Shown here in pieces: positions 16,068 to 23,337 of a stretch of DNA of 64,000 nucleotides. The notes under the pieces were generated by a model. It saw only the letters and a list, made by a program, of their open reading frames with translations. It had not been told where the DNA came from and searched no databases. Location: positions 558,001 through 622,000 of the forward strand of contig NZ_CP040695.2 in assembly GCF_005954645.2 (NCBI RefSeq), in the 5' to 3' direction. Origin of the DNA: Nocardioides sp. S-1144. Lineage in GTDB: Bacteria > Actinomycetota > Actinomycetes > Propionibacteriales > Nocardioidaceae. Each line of letters begins with the position of its first letter. Position 1 is the first letter of the stretch. A program made the translations under genes and the position numbers.

Positions 16068-17077
16068 CCATGACATCCCCCGCCGAGGACGTCGACGTTG
16101 TCGCGGCGCGCCCCCAGCCTCGGCGGGGGGTGTCGTTCCGGGACGCCGGTCCTCCGATCGCCCTGGTCGTCATCTTCGTGGTCTTCGCGGCCATCAGCCC
16201 TGACTTCCGGACGTTCGGCAACGTGCAGAACATCATGGACACCGCCGCGGTCCTCGCGGTCGTCACCTGCGGCATCACCTTCGTGCTGATGATGGGGTCG
16301 ATCGACCTCTCGGCACCGGGGGTGATGGGCGCGGCCGCGATCGCGGTCTCGCTGCTCGTCCTCAACAACCGCAACGACAACGACCTCGGCCTGCTCGGCG
16401 TCCTGCTCGCGGTGCTCCTGGCCGCCGGGCTCGGCTGCGTGAGCGGGCTGGCCCTGGTGATCCTCAAGGTGCCGTCGTTCATGACGACGCTCGGGGTCTC
16501 CGCCATCGGGCTCGGCGTCGCGACGCTCCTCTTCAACGGGGTGCAGCCCAACATCTCCGACGAGACCCTGGCCAGCTGGGCGGTGGACCGGTTCCTCGGC
16601 TTCTCCTACCTGACCTGGATCGCCGCCGGCTGCGTGCTCCTCGGCTGGCTGGTCCAGCGCTACTCGCGGCTGGGACGCTACGCGTTCGCGATCGGCGGGG
16701 CCGAGGAGGTCCTGGCCCTGTCGGGGGTGAAGGTCGCCCCCTACAAGGTCGCCGTCTTCACCCTGGCCGGCGCGTTCTACGGGCTGGCCGGCGTCATGGT
16801 CACCAGCCAGCTCAGCGCCGGGCTCGTCCAGGCCGGCAAGGGCTACGACTTCGCCGCCATCACCGCCGCCGTCGTCGGGGGCACGCTCCTGACCGGTGGC
16901 CGGGGCGGCGTGCTCCACTCCGCCGTCGGCGTCCTGCTCGTCACCGTCCTGACCAACGGTCTGGTCCAGGTCGGGGTCAGCCCGTACTGGCAGGGCGGGG
17001 TGCAGGGCCTGATCGTCGTCGCCGCGGTGGCCGCCGCGGTGTTCCCCCAGCGTCGAAGGAACCAGGTGACCAAGTGA
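16064..17077 (+). CDS. Sugar ABC transporter permease (RbsC-like)
   Basis: This 337-residue integral membrane protein has about nine or ten hydrophobic segments. MMGSIDLSAPGVMGAAAIAV corresponds to the GGIDLSVG region of RbsC, and VVGGTLLTGGRGGVLHSAVG to the C-terminal GGTSLSGG motif. The coupling-loop region GRYAFAIGGAEEVLALSGVKV is also conserved. GTG 16064 overlaps the stop of the binding-protein gene; an in-frame ATG at 16070 is an alternative. Unusually, the matching ATPase and a second, different permease follow, so the channel may be a heterodimer. Confidence 0.88.
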   Translation: MTMTSPAEDVDVVAARPQPRRGVSFRDAGPPIALVVIFVVFAAISPDFRTFGNVQNIMDTAAVLAVVTCGITFVLMMGSIDLSAPGVMGAAAIAVSLLVLNNRNDNDLGLLGVLLAVLLAAGLGCVSGLALVILKVPSFMTTLGVSAIGLGVATLLFNGVQPNISDETLASWAVDRFLGFSYLTWIAAGCVLLGWLVQRYSRLGRYAFAIGGAEEVLALSGVKVAPYKVAVFTLAGAFYGLAGVMVTSQLSAGLVQAGKGYDFAAITAAVVGGTLLTGGRGGVLHSAVGVLLVTVLTNGLVQVGVSPYWQGGVQGLIVVAAVAAAVFPQRRRNQVTK

Positions 17078-18636
17078 GCACCGATCTCCAGAAGGGCCCC
17101 GACACCACCGGTGCCGCCCCGGTCCACGCGCTCGAGGTGCGTGGCCTCGTCAAGCACTACCCGGGCGTCAAGGCCCTCGACGGCGTCGACTTCCACGTCA
17201 AGCAGCACGAGGTGCTCGGCCTGGCCGGCGAGAACGGCGCCGGCAAGTCGACCCTGCTCAAGGCGCTGGTCGGCCTGGTCAAGCCCGACGGCGGCGACAT
17301 CTACGTGCGCGGCGAGAAGGTCCGGCTGCGCAGCGTCGTCGAGGCCGCCGGTCACGGGATCGGGATGGTGTTCCAGGAGCAGTCGCTGGTCCCCAACCTC
17401 ACCGCGGCCGAGAACATCGTCCTCGGCTCCGAGGCGGCCGGGGTCCGCGGCGGCCTCTACCGCTGGAAGACGATGCGCGCGCTGGCCCAGGAGCAGCTCG
17501 ACAAGATCGGCTCCGACATCAACCCGCTCGCGCGCACCGACACGCTCACCTTCGCCGAGCGGCAGATGGTCGAGATCGCGAAGGTGCTGCGGATCGAGCA
17601 GCGCAGCCAGCACGCCCCGGTCATCATCCTCGACGAGCCGACCTCGGTGCTGGAGTCGAAGGAGATCGAGACCCTCTTCGCCCAGGTCCGCCGGCTCAAG
17701 GAGTTCGCCTCGGTCGTGTTCGTCTCGCACCGGCTCGACGAGGTGCTCGACGTCTGCGACCGCGTCACCGTGCTGCGCGGCGGCCAGTCGGTCGGCGACG
17801 TGGCCACCGCCGGCGCCGTCCCCGGCGACCTGCACCGGATGATGATCGGCTCCACCGGCTCCGACGACCACTACCACGACGGTGCGTCCGAGCGCGGCGG
17901 CAAGCCGCTCGAGCCGATGCTGAGCATCCGCGGTCTGTCGGGCGCCACGTTCAACGGCGTCGACCTCGACGTCCACGCCGGCGAGATCGTCGGGATCGTC
18001 GGCGTCCACGGCTCCGGCCGCGAGGACGTGTGCCGGGCGCTGTTCGGTGCCGAGCCGGTCTCCGGCGGCGAGGTCACCCTCGACGGCGTCAAGCTCGCCC
18101 TGACGAGCACCCGCACCGCCGTCGCGGCCGGCATCGGCTACGTGCCGGCCGAGCGCAAGATCGAGGGCATGGTCGGTCCGATGTCGGTGGCCGACAACAT
18201 GACGCTCACCAAGCAGAAGTCGCGCTGCTCGGGCCCCCTGGTGGTGCCCCGGAAGCAGGCGACGCTGGTCGACGGCTGGATCGAGCGGCTCTCGATCCGC
18301 ACGCCGAACCGGGGGACCGCGATCCAGCGGCTCTCCGGCGGCAACCAGCAGAAGGTCGTCCTGGCGCGCTGGCTCGTGGCCGGCGACATCAAGCTGCTGC
18401 TGCTCGACCACCCGACCCGCGGCCTCGACATCGGGGCCCGCTCGGAGGTCTACCGGCTGATGCGCGAGCTCGCCAACAGCGGCGTCGCCACCGTCCTGCT
18501 CGCCGACAGCCTCGAGGAGGCGATCGGCATGTCCGACCGGATCGTCGTGATGAGCGACGGCAGGGCGACCAAGGAAGTCCACTGCCCCTCCGGTGGCAAG
18601 CCGACCCCGCTCGACCTCGTGAAGGAGATGGTCTAG
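17074..18636 (+). CDS. Sugar ABC transporter ATP-binding protein (RbsA/MglA-like, tandem NBDs)
   Basis: The 520-residue protein has two nucleotide-binding domains. NBD1 is canonical: Walker A GENGAGKST at 52-60, LTFAERQMVEIAKVL as signature, Walker B VIILDEPTSVL. NBD2 has the degenerate Walker A usual for this family (GVHGSGRED) and an intact signature RLSGGNQQKVVLARWL. Its Walker B reads LLLLDHPTRGLDIG, with His446 where RbsA has the catalytic glutamate. Hydrolysis probably depends on NBD1. It starts at GTG 17074, overlapping the permease stop, and is followed directly by the second permease. Confidence 0.9.
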   Translation: MSTDLQKGPDTTGAAPVHALEVRGLVKHYPGVKALDGVDFHVKQHEVLGLAGENGAGKSTLLKALVGLVKPDGGDIYVRGEKVRLRSVVEAAGHGIGMVFQEQSLVPNLTAAENIVLGSEAAGVRGGLYRWKTMRALAQEQLDKIGSDINPLARTDTLTFAERQMVEIAKVLRIEQRSQHAPVIILDEPTSVLESKEIETLFAQVRRLKEFASVVFVSHRLDEVLDVCDRVTVLRGGQSVGDVATAGAVPGDLHRMMIGSTGSDDHYHDGASERGGKPLEPMLSIRGLSGATFNGVDLDVHAGEIVGIVGVHGSGREDVCRALFGAEPVSGGEVTLDGVKLALTSTRTAVAAGIGYVPAERKIEGMVGPMSVADNMTLTKQKSRCSGPLVVPRKQATLVDGWIERLSIRTPNRGTAIQRLSGGNQQKVVLARWLVAGDIKLLLLDHPTRGLDIGARSEVYRLMRELANSGVATVLLADSLEEAIGMSDRIVVMSDGRATKEVHCPSGGKPTPLDLVKEMV

Positions 18637-19629
18637 GTGTCCACGCCCGTCCTCGCCCAGCCGGCGGCCGACGTGGTCGTCGGCGGCGGCCCGACCCTCG
18701 CGCAGCGGCTGACGTCGTTCATGCCGGTGATCGCGCTCGTCGCGCTGCTGGCGGCGCTGAGCATCGCCGACCCCGACTTCCTCACCCAGCGGAGCCTGAC
18801 CGCGGCGGTCCGGACCTCCGCGCCCCTCGTGGTGCTGGCGGCCGGCGCGACCCTCGTCGTGCTGTGCGGCGGCATCGACCTGTCGATCGCCGCGCTCGCC
18901 TCGCTCTCGACGGTGTTCTTCGCCATGTGGCTGCCCGACCTCGGCGGGCTCACCACGCTCGCGGTCATCGCCGTCGCCGGTGCGATCGGGGCCGTGCAGG
19001 GCCTGGCCCACGTGTTCCTGCGGATCCCGTCGTTCATCGTCACCCTCGGCGGGATGAGCATCTTCTCGGCCGTCGCCCTGGTCATCTCCGACGCCGGCCC
19101 GATCCGCGTCGTCGACCGCGAGGCGACCAACTGGCTCACCACCTACGTCGCCGGCTACGTGCCGATGGCCTTCGCCGTGGCCGTCATCGTGGTCGCCGCG
19201 ATCGCGCTGGTCCTGCGGCTGACGCCGCTGCAGAGCTACCTCAACGCGACCGGCTACTCCGAGTCGGCCGCCCGGCTGGCCGGCACCCCGGTCGACCTGG
19301 TCAAGATCGGCGCCTTCACCGTCTCGGGCGCCTGCGCCGGGCTGGCGGCGGTCATGCTGGTCTCGCGCAACTTCAGCGGCAGCCCGACGATGGCCGACAA
19401 CCTGCTGCTGCCCGCCGTCGCGGCCATCGTCGTCGGCGGCACCGCGATCACCGGCGGCCACGGCAGCATCTGGCGCTCGCTCGTCGGCGCCCTGGTCATC
19501 ACGCTGCTGCGCGTGGGCCTGCCGATCGTCGGTGTTCCCTCGGCCTACGAGCAGATCCTCTACGGCACGATCATCGTCGTCGCCGTGGCGCTCACCCTCG
19601 ACCGCTCGAAGGTGCTGATCATCAAGTAG
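18637..19629 (+). CDS. Sugar ABC transporter permease (RbsC-like), second of the pair
   Basis: This 330-residue membrane protein is of the same family as the gene at 16064-17077 but clearly different in sequence. VVLCGGIDLSIAALASLSTV is the first conserved region, IPSFIVTLGGMSIFSAVAL the central one and IVVGGTAITGGHGSIWRSLVGAL the C-terminal one. GTG 18637 immediately follows the ATPase stop with no spacer. About 100 bases without a gene or clear hairpin separate it from the aldehyde dehydrogenase. Order within the importer is binding protein, permease, ATPase, permease. Confidence 0.88.
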   Translation: MSTPVLAQPAADVVVGGGPTLAQRLTSFMPVIALVALLAALSIADPDFLTQRSLTAAVRTSAPLVVLAAGATLVVLCGGIDLSIAALASLSTVFFAMWLPDLGGLTTLAVIAVAGAIGAVQGLAHVFLRIPSFIVTLGGMSIFSAVALVISDAGPIRVVDREATNWLTTYVAGYVPMAFAVAVIVVAAIALVLRLTPLQSYLNATGYSESAARLAGTPVDLVKIGAFTVSGACAGLAAVMLVSRNFSGSPTMADNLLLPAVAAIVVGGTAITGGHGSIWRSLVGALVITLLRVGLPIVGVPSAYEQILYGTIIVVAVALTLDRSKVLIIK

Positions 19630-19727
19630 CGCGCGACGTCCACCCCCGCACCCCGTACCCCGCACCCGAGCTCCCGTGCGTGGGCAACGAGCCCCGCACC
19701 CGTTCACGTCACCTGGAAGGCCCCGAC

Positions 19728-21227
19728 ATGACCGTCACCTCTGACCGCACCGAACTCCTGCCCGCCGTCCGCGAGTTCCTCTCCGCCCCGAAGCAGCTGC
19801 TCATCGGCGGTGAGTGGGTCGACGCCGCCGACGGCAAGACCTTCGCCACCGTCAACCCCGCCACCGAGGAGGTGCTGGTCGAGGTCGCCCAGGCCTCCGC
19901 GGCCGACGCCGACCGCGCCGTCCAGGCGGCCCGGGCAGCGTTCGAGTCGCCCTCGCCGTGGTCGCGGTTCACCCCGCGCGAGCGCTCGCACCTGCTGTGG
20001 CGCATCGGCGACCTGATCGACGAGCACCTCGAGGAGTTCGCCCAGCTCGAGTCGCTCGACAACGGCAAGAGCCTCGACTCCGCCCGCGGTGACGCCGGCG
20101 TCGCCGCCGAGCTGTTCCGCTACTTCGCCGGCTGGGCCACCAAGATGGAGGGCACCACCATCCCGATGTCGGTGCCCGGGCGCGAGTTCCACGCCTACAC
20201 CCGTCGCGAGGCCATCGGCGTCGTCGCCGGCATCGTGCCGTGGAACTTCCCGCTCACGATGGCGGCGTTCAAGATCGTCCCGGCCATCACCGCCGGCAAC
20301 ACCGTCATCCTGAAGCCGGCCGAGCAGACCCCGCTCACCGCGCTGCGCCTGGGCCAGCTGCTGCTCGACGCCGGCCTGCCCGCCGGCGTCGTCAACGTGC
20401 TGCCCGGCTTCGGCGACGCGGGTGCCGCGCTCGTCGACCACGCGGGCGTCGACAAGGTCGCCTTCACCGGCAGCACCGAGGTCGGCAAGAAGATCGCGGC
20501 CGGCGCGTCGAAGAACCTCAAGAAGGTCTCCCTCGAGCTCGGCGGCAAGGCCCCCAACATCATCTTCGCCGACGCCGACCTCGACGCCGCGATCGCCGGC
20601 GCCGCCCTGGCCGGCTTCTTCAACGAGGGCCAGTGCTGCGTCAACGGCTCGCGCCTGTACGTGCAGCGCGAGGTGTTCGACCAGGTCGTCGAGGGCGTCG
20701 CCAAGGCCGCCCGCGCGATCACCGTCGGCGACGGCTTCGACGCCAGCACGACGATGGGCCCGCTCGTCTCGCAGGAGCAGCACGAGAAGGTCATCGGCTA
20801 CGTCCGCGGCGCGGTCGCCGACGGCGCGACCCTGGCCGCGGGCAGCGCCGATCCCGCTGCCGACAAGGGCTTCTTCTTCGCCCCGACCCTGATCACCGGC
20901 GTCACCGAGGACATGGCGATCCAGACCGACGAGATCTTCGGCCCGGTCGTCACCGCGATCCCGTTCGACACCGAGGACGAGGTCGTCGCCGCCGCCAACA
21001 ACACCGTCTACGGCCTCGCCGCCGGCGTCTGGTCGCGCGACCTGGGCACCGCCCACCGCGTGGGCTCCAAGCTGCGCGCCGGCACGGTGTGGCTCAACAC
21101 CTGGCACGCCGACGACGTGACGCTGCCGCGCGGCGGCTTCAAGCAGTCCGGCTGGGGCCGCGAGCTCGGCTCGTTCGGTCTGGACGACTACACCGAGCTC
21201 AAGACCGTCATCGCCGAGCTCCGATGA
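19728..21227 (+). CDS. NAD(P)-dependent aldehyde dehydrogenase
   Basis: The 499-residue protein has the complete ALDH fold: PWNFPL at the cofactor site, FTGSTEVGK (Rossmann), general base Glu270 in LELGGKAP, nucleophile Cys304 in GQCCVNGSR (34 residues apart, as in ALDH2) and EIFGPVV. The length is normal. Its stop overlaps the aldolase start (ATGA), so it belongs to the kdu operon. Its substrate is not obvious, because the KduI-KduD-KDG route needs no aldehyde oxidation. It could oxidise a sugar aldehyde to its acid, for example the C6 aldehyde a galactose-oxidase-type enzyme would make, or a lactaldehyde/semialdehyde. Confidence 0.9.
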   Translation: MTVTSDRTELLPAVREFLSAPKQLLIGGEWVDAADGKTFATVNPATEEVLVEVAQASAADADRAVQAARAAFESPSPWSRFTPRERSHLLWRIGDLIDEHLEEFAQLESLDNGKSLDSARGDAGVAAELFRYFAGWATKMEGTTIPMSVPGREFHAYTRREAIGVVAGIVPWNFPLTMAAFKIVPAITAGNTVILKPAEQTPLTALRLGQLLLDAGLPAGVVNVLPGFGDAGAALVDHAGVDKVAFTGSTEVGKKIAAGASKNLKKVSLELGGKAPNIIFADADLDAAIAGAALAGFFNEGQCCVNGSRLYVQREVFDQVVEGVAKAARAITVGDGFDASTTMGPLVSQEQHEKVIGYVRGAVADGATLAAGSADPAADKGFFFAPTLITGVTEDMAIQTDEIFGPVVTAIPFDTEDEVVAAANNTVYGLAAGVWSRDLGTAHRVGSKLRAGTVWLNTWHADDVTLPRGGFKQSGWGRELGSFGLDDYTELKTVIAELR

Positions 21228-21880
21228 CCGCGACCGACGTCCTGGGTCCGCACCGCATCGTCCCCGTCGTCGTCCTCGACGACCTCGCACGGGCCGACGA
21301 CCTCGGTGCGGCCCTGGTCGCCGGCGGACTGCCGGTGGCCGAGGTCACCTTCCGGACGCCGGCGGCCGGCGCCGTCATGGGCGCGCTGGCCGCGCGCGGC
21401 GACCTCGTCGTCGGCGCGGGCACCGTGATCACCACCGAGCAGGTCGACCTCGCCCACCGGGCCGGGGCCACCTTCGTGGTCTCGCCCGGCCTGAGCGCCG
21501 CGGTCGTGCGCCGCTGCCAGGAGCTGGACCTCGCGGTGCTGCCCGGCGTCTGCACGGCCTCCGAGATCATCGCCGCGCTCGACCTCGGCCTCGACACCGT
21601 CAAGTTCTTCCCGGCCGAGGCCTACGGCGGGCTGGCGACGATCAAGGCCCTCGCGGCGGCCTTCCCCCAGGTGCGCTTCGTCCCCACCGGGGGCATCACC
21701 GCCGACAGCGCGCCGTCCTACCTCGCCCACCGCGCGATCGCGGCGGTCGGCGGAAGCTGGATGGTCGCGCCCGACCTGCTCGCCGCCGGCCGGTGGGACG
21801 AGGTCGCCGCGCGCTGCGCGGGCGCCGTCGGTCTCTACGCGCCGTCCGCGAGCGCCGAGCTGCAAGGAGCCTCCTCATGA
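21224..21880 (+). CDS. eda: 2-dehydro-3-deoxy-6-phosphogluconate (KDPG/KHG) aldolase
   Basis: The product has 218 residues with the class I aldolase barrel of the Eda family. Schiff-base Lys127 lies in VKFFPAEAYGG, general base Glu40 in AEVTFRTPAA, and GAGTVIT and VPTGGIT are the phosphate-binding loops. It cleaves KDPG to pyruvate and glyceraldehyde-3-phosphate. ATG 21224 overlaps the aldehyde dehydrogenase stop, and its own stop overlaps the kinase start, so the three proteins are translationally coupled. With KduI, KduD and the kinase it completes the pathway. Confidence 0.92.
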   Translation: MTATDVLGPHRIVPVVVLDDLARADDLGAALVAGGLPVAEVTFRTPAAGAVMGALAARGDLVVGAGTVITTEQVDLAHRAGATFVVSPGLSAAVVRRCQELDLAVLPGVCTASEIIAALDLGLDTVKFFPAEAYGGLATIKALAAAFPQVRFVPTGGITADSAPSYLAHRAIAAVGGSWMVAPDLLAAGRWDEVAARCAGAVGLYAPSASAELQGASS

Positions 21881-22974
21881 TCGAGACCCGTCCCGCCGCC
21901 GAGTGCGAGTTCGACATCGTCGCCCTCGGCGAGGTCATGCTGCGCCTCGACCCGGGTGACACCCGGATCCGCACCGCCCGCCGCTTCGAGGCGTGGGAGG
22001 GCGGCGGGGAGTACAACGTCGCCCGCGGCATGCGCAAGGTCTTCGGCCTGCGGGCCGGCGTCGTCACCGCCCTGGCCGACAACGAGATCGGCCACCTGGT
22101 CGAGAACCTCGTCATGCAGGGCGGCGTCGACACCTCGCTGATCCGGTGGGACGCCTACGACGGCATCGGGCGCACCGTGCGCAACGGCCTGAACTTCACC
22201 GAGCGCGGCTTCGGCGTCCGGGGGGCCCTCGGGGTCTCCGACCGGGCCAACACCGCGATCGCGCACCTGGCCCCCGGCACCGTCGACTGGGACGACCTCT
22301 TCGGACGCCGCGGCGTGCGCTGGCTCCACACGGGCGGCATCTACGCCGCCCTGTCGGAGAACGCCGCCGCGGTCGCCGAGGAGGCCATGGCGGCCGCGCA
22401 GAAGCACGGCACCGTGGTCTCCTTCGACCTCAACTACCGCCCCAGCCTGTGGGCGGGGATCGGTGGCGAGGAGTTCGCCCGTGACGTCAACACCCGGCTC
22501 GCCGGGCACGTCGACGTGATGATCGGCAACGAGGAGGACTTCACCGCCGCGCTCGGCTTCGAGGTCGAGCACGTCGACGAGAACCTCAGCAGCCTGCCGA
22601 TGGACAGCTTCGAGGCGATGGTCGCGACCGTCGCGGAGAAGATGCCGTGGTTCAGGGCGATCGCCACCACCCTGCGCACGGTCCACACCGCCAGCGACAA
22701 CGACTGGCAGGCCATCGCCTGGTCGCCCGGGACCGGCGTGCTCGCCTCGAGGGCGCGCGACCACCTCGACATCTTCGACCGCGTCGGCGGCGGGGACGGC
22801 TTCGCCTCCGGCCTGGTCTTCGGGCTGCTCTCGGGCGAGGAGCTCCAGACGAGCCTCGAGCTCGGGGCCGCGCACGGTGCCCTGGCCATGACGACGCCCG
22901 GCGACACCTCGATGGTGACCGAGGCCGAGGTCCGCGCCCTCGCCGGCGGAGGCAGTGCCCGCGTGCGTCGCTGA
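21877..22974 (+). CDS. PfkB-family sugar kinase, probable 2-keto-3-deoxygluconate kinase
   Basis: This 365-residue ribokinase-fold protein has an N-terminal FDIVALGEVMLRLDPG, substrate lid region GGGEYNVARGM, and the C-terminal PfkB signature DRVGGGDGFASG with catalytic base Asp307. GEVMLRLDP and the G-E-Y-N motif resemble KDG kinases rather than ribokinase. AAGGAG lies before ATG 21877, and the start overlaps the aldolase stop. It would phosphorylate KDG to KDPG, linking kduD to eda. It is the last gene of the operon; two hairpins follow. Family is firm, and substrate is a strong inference from context. Confidence 0.85.
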   Translation: MIETRPAAECEFDIVALGEVMLRLDPGDTRIRTARRFEAWEGGGEYNVARGMRKVFGLRAGVVTALADNEIGHLVENLVMQGGVDTSLIRWDAYDGIGRTVRNGLNFTERGFGVRGALGVSDRANTAIAHLAPGTVDWDDLFGRRGVRWLHTGGIYAALSENAAAVAEEAMAAAQKHGTVVSFDLNYRPSLWAGIGGEEFARDVNTRLAGHVDVMIGNEEDFTAALGFEVEHVDENLSSLPMDSFEAMVATVAEKMPWFRAIATTLRTVHTASDNDWQAIAWSPGTGVLASRARDHLDIFDRVGGGDGFASGLVFGLLSGEELQTSLELGAAHGALAMTTPGDTSMVTEAEVRALAGGGSARVRR

Positions 22975-23018
22975 CGACCCGCTCGTCGTCCCGGACCCCC
23001 CGGGACGGCCCGAACCCC

Positions 23019-23046
23019 GTAGCCAGGCGCCCTCACGCCTGGCTGC
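23019..23046 (+). terminator. Terminator hairpin after the kdu operon
   Basis: An 11-bp stem (23019-23029 with 23036-23046, one G-U pair) closes a six-base loop about 45 bases after the kinase stop. A second hairpin follows within 20 bases, making a tandem terminator. Confidence 0.75.
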
Positions 23047-23061
23047 GGCCCCCAGACCCGG

Positions 23062-23093
23062 CCGGGTCGCACCTCCCTAGGGTGCGGCCCGGT
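23062..23093 (+). terminator. Second hairpin of the tandem terminator
   Basis: GCCGGGTCGCACC-type arms (about 23062-23073 with 23081-23093, one G-U pair) enclose a seven-base loop. Together with the preceding hairpin it separates the kdu operon from the next transcription unit. The 363-bp intergenic stretch holds no gene. Confidence 0.65.
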
Positions 23094-23182
23094 CGGCTGC
23101 GTTTTCGGTCCCCCACCCGGGTGTCCTGTCGTCGTTCCGCTGCGTGACGACCGTCGCATCGGTACAGTCGGCCGGTCAAAGA

Positions 23183-23263
23183 TTCACAAGCGTGGACACA
23201 CCCGGATTTCAGTTCACGAATCTGGACGTAGTTCTTGACTCTGTGTGACGGTGCTCATACGGT
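23183..23263 (+). promoter_or_regulatory. Promoter with two TTCAC-N5-TGGAC boxes for the large secreted protein
   Basis: Two copies of a 15-mer lie 30 bp apart: TTCACAAGCGTGGAC (23183-23197) and TTCACGAATCTGGAC (23213-23227). They are followed by TTGACT (23235-23240), 17 bases, and TACGGT (23258-23263), a good sigma-70-type promoter. The same box (TTCGCATACGTGGAC) sits upstream of the -35 of the kduI promoter at 13185-13199, and TCTTGAC follows in both. This points to one regulator for both units. Confidence 0.65.
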
Positions 23264-23337
23264 CGCCTCAGGGAGTGTCGGGAACTAGGGATACCGGCAC
23301 TCGAGTCATGCACGACCGATGTCAAGGAATCCCCACC

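Noticed and set aside
16843..19707. Long minus-strand frame across the sugar importer
   Set aside because: Shadow of two overlapping transporter genes with intact Walker and permease motifs on the plus strand.
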